DNA of 12,661 nucleotides, taken from Rhodospirillaceae bacterium UBA3470. Its GTDB lineage: Bacteria; Pseudomonadota; Alphaproteobacteria; Rhodospirillales; Casp-alpha2. Position 1 is the first letter of the stretch; every line of letters begins with the position of its first letter. The stretch covers positions 1 to 12,661 of the forward strand of contig DFRF01000042.1 of NCBI GenBank assembly GCA_002378125.1, in the 5' to 3' direction. This document shows, piece by piece, positions 7,827 to 12,661 of the stretch. A program made the translations under genes and the position numbers. Below the pieces are notes generated by a model. It was not told the origin of the DNA, searched no databases, and saw only the letters and a list, made by a program, of their open reading frames with translations.

Positions 7827-8753
7827 TCAATCGTCATCCAGTATCTGCTGCAACCGGTCTTCGGTGACTTGAATGTTGACGCCAGCCCGCTCGGACTGCA
7901 ATAGCATAGCGACACGGGAGTCACGTCCTCCCCATCCGCGGTTCATAGCTTCGGTAAGCTCGGCCAGGGTCGTGTGCGCCAGTTTCATGGGCACCTCGAA
8001 CTCGCGGCCCACCTCGCAGGCTAGTGCCACGTCCTTTTTCGCCAGGGCCAAAGCGAAGTCGGGTGGGTCGAACTTCGCCGGCAGGAAATTCCGATACAGC
8101 GTGTCAAAGGTCCGCCGTCGCCCAAGCGCACCCTGACGTACGGCCTCCCATATGGCGTCCGGCTCCAATCCCGCCTTCACCCCCATGGTGAAGGTCTCGG
8201 CCAGTGCCGTCTGGATGATATAGCCTGACAGATTGTGGACCAGTTTGGCCACGGATCCGGCCCCGATGGGCCCGATGTAACGCGCCGCGTCACTCATTGA
8301 CTCAAGAACCGGCTTGTGGGCGGTGAACACGTCTTCGTCGCCGCCGACCCAAATCGCCATTTTCCCGCTCTTTGCACCGTCCGGTCCACCGGAAACCGGC
8401 GCGTCCAAAAGCGCCCCTCCCTTTTCCGCAAACCGCGCGTGCAGTTCGCGCATAACGGTCGGCGAATTAGTCGACAAGTCAAAATAAGCCTGCCCCACCG
8501 AAAGGCCGGCAAGAATGCCGTCGTCGCCAAGCGCCACAGCCTGAACCTCCGTCGGGCCGGGTAAGGAGGTGAACACGACCTCGCTGGCTGCTGCGACCTC
8601 CCGTGGTGTGTCCGCCCAAGCCGCCCCTAACTCAAGGTGCGGATCGGCGCTTCGGCGATTGATGTCATGCACCACCAATGAATGCTGACCTCGAATGACG
8701 TTTAGCGCGATGCCCGCGCCCATAGTGCCCAAACCGATAAAGCCAACCTTCAT
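7827..8753 (-). CDS. 3-hydroxyisobutyrate dehydrogenase family oxidoreductase
   Basis: 308 aa beta-hydroxyacid dehydrogenase (HIBADH/GarR/MmsB superfamily), which oxidises beta-hydroxyacids or reduces the corresponding semialdehydes or imines with NAD(P). The N-terminal Rossmann motif is GFIGLGTMGAG (4-14). The substrate strand is FDLSTNSP (91-98), followed by DAPVSGGPDGAKSGKMAIWVGG (about 117-138), the family fingerprint. Lys170 in GAGSVAKLVHN is the expected catalytic lysine, with Asn174. The helical C-terminal domain contains KKDVALACEVGREFEVPM. Length is normal. ATG 8751-8753 has GGGGA about 7 nt upstream. Specific substrate unknown. It stands alone, convergent with the Ldh2-family gene and divergent from the tmRNA gene. 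Confidence 0.93.
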   Translation of the reverse strand: MKVGFIGLGTMGAGIALNVIRGQHSLVVHDINRRSADPHLELGAAWADTPREVAAASEVVFTSLPGPTEVQAVALGDDGILAGLSVGQAYFDLSTNSPTVMRELHARFAEKGGALLDAPVSGGPDGAKSGKMAIWVGGDEDVFTAHKPVLESMSDAARYIGPIGAGSVAKLVHNLSGYIIQTALAETFTMGVKAGLEPDAIWEAVRQGALGRRRTFDTLYRNFLPAKFDPPDFALALAKKDVALACEVGREFEVPMKLAHTTLAELTEAMNRGWGGRDSRVAMLLQSERAGVNIQVTEDRLQQILDDD

Positions 8754-8856
8754 AATGAATTCCCCATCCTTGTTTTAGCAACGCTCAAAAATCGTATCAG
8801 CCTCGTTCAGAGGGGTATACGTGCGGCCGTTTCAGGGCCCGTTGCGACTAAATCCT

Positions 8857-8885
8857 TTGCAATTATCGCAATTTTGACCCATTTT
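8857..8885 (+). promoter_or_regulatory. Candidate tmRNA promoter
   Basis: TTGCAA (8857-8862), a 17-nt spacer and CATTTT (8880-8885) would start transcription near 8891, close to where the acceptor half should begin. An alternative -35, TTGACC at 8874-8879, has no convincing -10 at normal distance. Tentative. Confidence 0.3.
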
Positions 8886-8887
8886 GC

Positions 8888-8971
8888 AGGAGCTGGCTTG
8901 CCGGCTATGGCGATAAACGCGTTGCGGAATAAGCGTTGCGGACCCGGGGGCAGTGCCCGGCGCCTCCACCA
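8888..8971 (+). ncRNA. ssrA: tmRNA acceptor piece (3' half, ends in CCA)
   Basis: Carries the T arm, the 3' strand of the acceptor stem and an encoded ACCA end at 8968-8971. The T loop GGCAGTG lacks the usual TTC-A pattern. An exact 10-nt direct repeat GCGTTGCGGA occurs at 8919-8928 and 8933-8942, just before the T stem. ACGCG (8917-8921) can pair with TGCGT (9046-9050) of the coding piece, a plausible start of helix P2 holding the two pieces together. The 5' end is not visible from sequence and is estimated from likely promoter position. Confidence 0.8.
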
Positions 8972-9024
8972 ATTATTTCCCCTCGACAACAATCCTTTGG
9001 GATCATGGGGCGAGGGGCATTTAG
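8972..9024 (+). other. Intervening segment of the permuted tmRNA precursor
   Basis: The 53 nt between the CCA end and the first base of the 5' half should be removed during maturation. It contains CCCCTCG (8979-8985) and CGAGGGG (9011-9017), a perfect 7-bp inverted repeat. This would bring the two processing sites close together, in line with the acceptor stem. Confidence 0.75.
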
Positions 9025-9254
9025 GGGGGCGAAACAGGATCGACGTGCGTAGTAAAGGCAATGGCTTTCGCTCGGTGGGGTACCGCCGATACCGGTCCAT
9101 TTATAATAGTTGCTAATGACAACTATGCTCCGGTTCGTGCCGCTGCTTAATGCAGTCGTACAACCGACACTTTAAGTCCTAGGTGTTAGCCCACTTAGGC
9201 GGGGTTCGGGAGGCGCCTGGCAACAGAAGCCTCCCACTTTCATTTCGGCCCCGT
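9025..9254 (+). ncRNA. ssrA: tmRNA coding piece (5' half with tag frame)
   Basis: Starts with the 5' acceptor strand GGGGGCG and the D-like element, and continues through a GC-rich pseudoknot region before the tag frame. Downstream helices are visible. CCTAGGTG (9178-9185) pairs with CACTTAGG (9192-9199). GGGAGGC (9208-9214) pairs with GCCTCCC (9229-9235). CGGGG (9200-9204) pairs with CCCCG (9249-9253) around the latter. The true 3' end could be just after 9235 or near 9254. Confidence 0.8.
9112..9150 (+). other. tmRNA proteolysis-tag reading frame
   Basis: From resume codon GCT at 9112 the frame reads ANDNYAPVRAAA and stops at TAA 9148-9150. The alanine charged on the tmRNA precedes it in the final tag. 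The ANDN start and small hydrophobic alanine end fit alphaproteobacterial tags recognised by SspB and ClpX. The stop codon lies in the loop of a CTGC/GCAG hairpin (9143-9146/9152-9155), as in other tmRNAs. Confidence 0.92.
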
Positions 9255-9301
9255 AATCCCCGATCTAGTTAGATTCGTAACCAAGCACCATTGTCCATCA
9301 G

Positions 9302-9374
9302 GTTCTCGTCGGCCCCTCACCTTAATTCTTCCGAAAACCTGCGCATAAATTGGAGCCTACAAGGGGACGAGAAC
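9302..9374 (+). promoter_or_regulatory. Inverted repeat sequestering the start of the small broken ORF
   Basis: GTTCTCGTC (9302-9310) is perfectly complementary to GACGAGAAC (9366-9374). CCC (9313-9315) can add pairs with GGG (9363-9365). The right arm holds the purine-rich region that would act as ribosome-binding site and ends 3 nt before ATG 9378. It could mask translation start; the 5-prime arm lies downstream of the tmRNA helices. Function is inferred only. Confidence 0.4.
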
Positions 9375-9377
9375 AGC

Positions 9378-9638
9378 ATGAAACACCGTCTTATATAGGC
9401 CGCGGCACTGCTGGCGGTTGTCGACATCGCCGCAAATCCAGTGAACGCAACAGCAGCAGCGTTAATCTGCTCTCCATGGCGAACCGATGTCGCGGTGATG
9501 TGGTGTTTCTCATCCACGACGCTCAGAACGCCGGCCTTCATCTCCGACGGCGGCGACAGCTCGCTGACTTTTAGCAAACCACCCAAGTACAAAGCTAAAT
9601 GTTACACCCTAACCATCATCAAGACCTTCAAACGCTGA
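9378..9638 (+). pseudogene. Small secreted-protein ORF interrupted by in-frame TAG at codon 7
   Basis: Reading from ATG 9378 gives MKHRLI, a TAG at 9396-9398, then AAALLAVVDIAANPVNATA and onward without another stop to TGA 9636-9638. The complete frame would be 86 codons. With the stop replaced by a single-base neighbour such as TTG (Leu), the N-terminus would be a well-formed Sec signal peptide (MKHRLI-L-AAALLAVV). The mature part contains three cysteines (ICSPW, MWCFSS, AKCYTL). GC-rich third positions persist after the stop. No family recognised. The amber may be real decay, a sequencing error or, less likely, readthrough. An ORF on the opposite strand here looks like a shadow. Confidence 0.45.
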
Positions 9639-9698
9639 TCCCCACGCCGATACACCTCGGGTCTAGCCACGCTGGCCGTTCCAGGGTAGAACAGTGCC

Positions 9699-10223
9699 AT
9701 GGATTCAAAAATGCTTTGTTACGACGTTTGGATTGAAGAGGCGCTGCGCCGTGTCATTGAGCGCGCGCTGACATTGGCGGCCGAACACGGCCTGCCTGGT
9801 GATCACCATTTCTACATCACCTTCAAGACTGGTGATGACGGCGTCGAGGTGCCACCCTATCTGCGGGCTGAGCATCCGGATGAGATGACCATTGTGCTCC
9901 AGCATCAGTTCGAAAACCTGATTGTCGACGCAGACGGTTTCGCCGTCAGCCTGCGGTTTAAGGGTAAGCCGGAGAAAATGGTGATCCCTTATGCCGCCAT
10001 CACCTCCTTCGCCGATCCATCGGTTAATTTTGGCCTGCAGCTAAAAACCGTCTCCATGGATGACGAAGACCTACCTGTTCTGGGCGGCGACAGTGACGAG
10101 GATTATTACGAGGCGATAGAGAAACTGGCCGTGACGGAAGACAACGACGATTCCGCCGACCACGATCAACCAAAGACCGGCGAAGTCATCGCCCTCGACG
10201 CTTTCCGCAACAAGCGATCCTGA
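9699..10223 (+). CDS. sspB: SspB, ClpXP adaptor for ssrA-tagged proteins
   Basis: 174 aa cytosolic adaptor of the alphaproteobacterial SspB type. In the known family it binds the ssrA tag and tethers the substrate to the ClpXP protease. The folded domain (about 8-118) shows CYDVWIEEALRRVIERAL, GDHHFYITFKT, EMTIVLQHQFENL, FKGKPEKMVIPYAAI and SFADPSVNFGLQL, all characteristic. An acidic flexible linker (about 120-158) leads to the C-terminal GEVIALDAFRNKRS, likely the short ClpX-docking tail. ATG 9699 has AGGG 12 nt upstream, rather distant; ATG 9711 is an alternative that would remove four residues. It lies about 450 nt after the tmRNA on the same strand and 71 nt before the fumarase gene. Confidence 0.95.
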   Translation: MDSKMLCYDVWIEEALRRVIERALTLAAEHGLPGDHHFYITFKTGDDGVEVPPYLRAEHPDEMTIVLQHQFENLIVDADGFAVSLRFKGKPEKMVIPYAAITSFADPSVNFGLQLKTVSMDDEDLPVLGGDSDEDYYEAIEKLAVTEDNDDSADHDQPKTGEVIALDAFRNKRS

Positions 10224-10294
10224 TTCCCGGTGCGCCGCGGCGGGGCCAGACGATAGATTTTCGAAAACGCCCCCGGAAGATCAGAGAGGACGTC

Positions 10295-11914
10295 ATGACT
10301 TGCTACGATCACTACACTATGTTCCCGCTCGGCTCGGATGAGACGACTTATCGGAAGCTCGACATCGACGGCGGCGTGGGCATGACTTCCATGAACGGCG
10401 AGGAGATCCTGACCATTGATCCGGCCGTCATCGCCGAGCTATCGAAGGAAGCCTTCAAGGACATCAACCACCTACTGCGCCCCGCGCACCTGATGCAGCT
10501 AAGTAAAATCCTGGAGGACCCTGAGGCCTCCGACAATGACCGTTTCGTAGCTCTGGATCTCCTGAAGAACGCCAACATCGCGGCCGGCGGGGTGCTGCCT
10601 ATGTGCCAGGACACGGGGACCGCCATCGTCATGGGCAAGAAGGGTCAACGCGTTTGGACTGGCGGCGGCGACGAAGCGGCCCTGGCCGAAGGCGCCATGC
10701 GAGCCTATGAAGAGAACAACCTGCGCTATTCCCAGGTGGCACCCATAGACATGTTCCAAGAGGTCAACACGGGCGACAACATGCCCGCCCAGATCGATAT
10801 TTATGCCACCGAGAGCGACGAATATTCCTTCCTTTTCATCGCCAAGGGCGGCGGCTCGGCAAACAAGACGTTCCTCTATCAGCAGACCAAAGCTCTCTTG
10901 AATCCGGACAGCCTGGTGAAATTTCTTGACGAGAAGATTCGCACGCTGGGCACTGCGGCCTGTCCACCCTATCACCTGGCGGTGGTCATCGGCGGCACGT
11001 CGGCGGAAATGAACCTGAAAACCGTGAAGCTAGCATCCACCAAATACCTGGACGCGCTCCCGACCGAGGGAAACCAGTACGGCCAAGCCTTCCGCGACAC
11101 GGAATGGGAAGAGAAAATTCTGAAGATAACCCGCGACATGGGCATCGGCGCCCAGTTTGGCGGCAAGTACTTCTGTCATGATGTCCGGGTTATCCGCCTG
11201 CCGCGCCACGGCGCATCCTGCCCCGTCGGTCTCGGGGTCTCCTGTTCAGCCGACCGCCAAATTAAAGGCAAAATCACCAAGGACGGCGTGTTCCTGGAGC
11301 AATTGGAGACCAATCCGGCCCAATACCTTCCGGAAGTGACCGATGATGCCTTAGGTGGGGAGGTCGTCTCCGTGGATCTCAACCGGCCCATGACGGAAAT
11401 TCTGGCCCAGTTGGCGGAATGTCCGGTGAAGACGCGGCTAAGCCTAAACGGTCCGCTGATCGTGGCCCGCGACATCGCCCACGCGAAACTAAAAGAGCGC
11501 CTAGATAGAGGCGATAGCCTACCCCAGTACTTCAAGGACCACGGCGTCTATTACGCCGGCCCCGCGAAGACACCGGAAGGCTTCGCCTCCGGTTCTTTCG
11601 GGCCGACCACGGCGGGGCGCATGGACGCCTATGTCGATCAATTCCAGGCTGCCGGCGGTTCCTTGTTCATGCTCGCCAAGGGCAATCGCTCCAAGGCCGT
11701 CACCAAGGCCTGCCATCAACATGGGGGCTTCTATCTTGGCTCTATTGGCGGCCCAGCGGCGCGCCTCGCCCAGGACTGCATCAAGCATGTAGAGGTCGTG
11801 GAATACGAGGAGCTGGGCATGGAAGCCATCTGGAAGATCGCCGTTGAGGGCTTCCCCGCCTTCGTCGTCGTCGACGACAAGGGGAACGACTTCTTCGCCG
11901 AGTTCGCTGGGTGA
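10295..11914 (+). CDS. fumA: Class I fumarate hydratase (4Fe-4S)
   Basis: Reversible hydration of fumarate to malate in the TCA cycle by the oxygen-sensitive iron-sulfur fumarase. 539 aa, similar to enteric FumA/FumB. Three cluster ligands are visible: Cys104 in LPMCQDTGT, Cys223 in TAACPPYH and Cys317 in GLGVSCSAD, at nearly the same positions as in E. coli FumA. The N-terminal domain contains AKGGGSANKTFLYQ. The C-terminal beta domain has SLNGPLIVARDIAHAKL, GSFGPTTAGRMDAYVD and MLAKGNRSKAV. ATG 10295 has GAGAGG about 6 nt upstream. It follows sspB by 71 nt and its stop lies 2 nt before the SDR start. The symbol denotes the class; whether it is called fumA or fumB is convention. Confidence 0.96.
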   Translation: MTCYDHYTMFPLGSDETTYRKLDIDGGVGMTSMNGEEILTIDPAVIAELSKEAFKDINHLLRPAHLMQLSKILEDPEASDNDRFVALDLLKNANIAAGGVLPMCQDTGTAIVMGKKGQRVWTGGGDEAALAEGAMRAYEENNLRYSQVAPIDMFQEVNTGDNMPAQIDIYATESDEYSFLFIAKGGGSANKTFLYQQTKALLNPDSLVKFLDEKIRTLGTAACPPYHLAVVIGGTSAEMNLKTVKLASTKYLDALPTEGNQYGQAFRDTEWEEKILKITRDMGIGAQFGGKYFCHDVRVIRLPRHGASCPVGLGVSCSADRQIKGKITKDGVFLEQLETNPAQYLPEVTDDALGGEVVSVDLNRPMTEILAQLAECPVKTRLSLNGPLIVARDIAHAKLKERLDRGDSLPQYFKDHGVYYAGPAKTPEGFASGSFGPTTAGRMDAYVDQFQAAGGSLFMLAKGNRSKAVTKACHQHGGFYLGSIGGPAARLAQDCIKHVEVVEYEELGMEAIWKIAVEGFPAFVVVDDKGNDFFAEFAG

Positions 11915-11916
11915 GC

Positions 11917-12654
11917 ATGGAACGAATTACTCTGATCACCGGCGGAAGCCGGGGAATTGGCTCAGCGGCAGCCAAGCTCTGCGCCAAGGCGGGACACGCT
12001 GTTGCAGTGAACTATGTCAGCAACGTAGACAAGGCCAACACCGTCGCTGCGGCCATACGCGATGCAGGTGGCATTGCCATGACCGTACAGGCGGACACGG
12101 GCGACGAGGCCCAGGTCGAACGTATGTTCGACGCTGTCTCATCTGAGTTGGGCCTGATCACGGGACTTGTCAACAACGCCGGCGTCCATGGCCCGCGCGG
12201 GCGACTTGATGAGCTCACCAATTACGAGATACAGGCAGTCTTGAACACCAATGTACTGGGTTGTTTCCTCTGCGCCCGGGCGGCGGTCAAACGCATGTCG
12301 ACGAAGCATGGCGGTGGCGGTGGAGCCATCGTCAATGTCTCCTCTGGGTCCGCTCATCTCGGCGCACCGAACGATGGCATCCTCTACGCGGCATCGAAGG
12401 GTGCGGTCAACAGCCTCACAATCGGGCTCTCTCAAGAGGTCGCTCGCGAGGGCATACGCGTTAACACGGTAGCGCCGGGCCTCACGGAGACAGATATGCC
12501 GTCGAAGGAAGCCCTGGAGCACATGGGGCCACAACTGCCTTCCGGTAGGGTCGGCCAACCGGAAGAAATCGGCGAGGCCATTGTCTGGCTGCTTTCCGAT
12601 GCCGCCTCCTACGTCAACGGCGCGAACCTGAGGGTCAGCGGCGGACGGATTTAA
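11917..12654 (+). CDS. Short-chain dehydrogenase/reductase (FabG-like SDR)
   Basis: 245 aa classical SDR oxidoreductase using NAD(P). The cofactor motif is TGGSRGIG (8-15), with NNAG at 86-89. Active-site residues are Asn112 in NTNVLG, Ser143 in VNVSSGS, and Tyr157 and Lys161 in YAASK. RVNTVAPGLTETDM and the C-terminal YVNGANLRVSGG complete the pattern. Substrate is unknown; members include 3-oxoacyl-ACP reductases and sugar or steroid dehydrogenases. Start: ATG 11917 is 2 nt after the fumarase stop. GTG 11911, two codons earlier, overlaps that stop by 3 nt and is possible. Tight spacing suggests translation coupled to the fumarase gene. The stop TAA is 7 nt before the window end. Confidence 0.92.
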   Translation: MERITLITGGSRGIGSAAAKLCAKAGHAVAVNYVSNVDKANTVAAAIRDAGGIAMTVQADTGDEAQVERMFDAVSSELGLITGLVNNAGVHGPRGRLDELTNYEIQAVLNTNVLGCFLCARAAVKRMSTKHGGGGGAIVNVSSGSAHLGAPNDGILYAASKGAVNSLTIGLSQEVAREGIRVNTVAPGLTETDMPSKEALEHMGPQLPSGRVGQPEEIGEAIVWLLSDAASYVNGANLRVSGGRI

Positions 12655-12661
12655 ATCGGTG

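Larger units (their letters stand above)
8888..9254 (+). ncRNA. ssrA: Two-piece, circularly permuted tmRNA precursor (alpha tmRNA)
   Basis: Trans-translation RNA that rescues stalled ribosomes and adds a degradation tag. The gene is permuted: the 3' half with the CCA end comes first, a spacer follows, then the 5' half with the tag frame. Evidence from sequence: GGGGGCG (9025-9031) pairs with CGCCTCC (8961-8967) to make a 7-bp acceptor stem whose third pair is G9027.T8965, the G3.U70 alanine signal. CCGGG/CCCGG (8944-8948/8956-8960) forms a 5-bp T stem with a 7-nt loop GGCAGTG, followed by ACCA at 8968-8971. AGGATCGACG (9036-9045) matches the conserved tmRNA 5' element. TAGTTGCTAATGACAAC (9108-9124) matches the resume site. 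Known precedent is the split tmRNA of Caulobacter and other Alphaproteobacteria. The CCA end and 5' end are well placed; the outer ends are estimates. Confidence 0.93.

Noticed and set aside
8807..9116. ORFs on both strands across the tmRNA gene (97 and 80 aa)
   Set aside because: They run through the acceptor stem, CCA end and spacer of a well-supported structural RNA, so the open frames are by-products of GC content.
9178..9254. Consecutive GC-rich hairpins first considered as 6S RNA or a riboswitch
   Set aside because: The neighbouring tag frame, resume signal and acceptor stem show these helices belong to the coding half of tmRNA.
9317..9592. 91-aa ORF on the minus strand between ssrA and sspB
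   Set aside because: It overlaps the inverted repeat and the plus-strand broken ORF, lacks a family-like sequence, and its residues look like an antisense reading of that ORF.
1..12661. Mobile element, prophage, CRISPR or defence island
   Set aside because: No transposase, integrase, spacer-repeat array, terminal repeats or defence-type proteins are seen; gene content is housekeeping and metabolic.

Overview
The window comes from an alphaproteobacterium with moderately high GC. The strongest pointer is a split, circularly permuted tmRNA gene of the type known from Alphaproteobacteria. It is followed by an SspB of the alphaproteobacterial type and a class I fumarase. The lineage could be Rhodospirillales or a relative, but I cannot fix it further from sequence alone.

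Layout. 1-926 (-): hflK, running off the left edge. 1130-2284 (+): the Fe-S carrier ATPase mrp/apbC. 2356-3663 (-): the thymidylate pair thyA-folA, with the stop of thyA touching the start of folA. 3777-4621 (+): a small putative secreted protein and a two-helix membrane protein with a bacterial PH-like segment. 4805-6540 (-): an alpha/beta hydrolase and a rhodanese-type sulfurtransferase, 2 nt apart. 6615-7643 (+): a malate/L-lactate dehydrogenase (Ldh2) family oxidoreductase. 7827-8753 (-): a 3-hydroxyisobutyrate dehydrogenase family protein. 8754-9698 has no intact protein gene but holds the permuted ssrA (tmRNA) and a broken small ORF. 9699-10223 (+): sspB. 10295-11914 (+): class I fumarate hydratase. 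11917-12654 (+): an SDR oxidoreductase.

The most informative region is 8888-10223. The tmRNA is encoded with its 3' (CCA) half first, then a short excised spacer, then its 5' half carrying the tag reading frame. The acceptor stem can be rebuilt as 7 bp with a G3.U70 pair, the alanine identity element. The tag reads ANDNYAPVRAAA-stop. About 450 nt downstream lies the gene for SspB, the adaptor that hands ssrA-tagged proteins to ClpXP. The RNA that writes the degradation tag and the protein that reads it are therefore neighbours on the same strand. HflK, at the other end, modulates the FtsH protease, but I infer no operon link.

Between ssrA and sspB is a short ORF with a signal-peptide-like N-terminus, interrupted by one in-frame TAG at codon 7. 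Its ribosome-binding region lies in one arm of a perfect 9-bp inverted repeat. This could be a decaying gene, a sequencing error, or less likely a regulated gene.

The remaining genes are ordinary housekeeping or metabolic genes. I see no insertion sequence, CRISPR array, tRNA, rRNA or phage gene. I found no clearly new multi-gene system.
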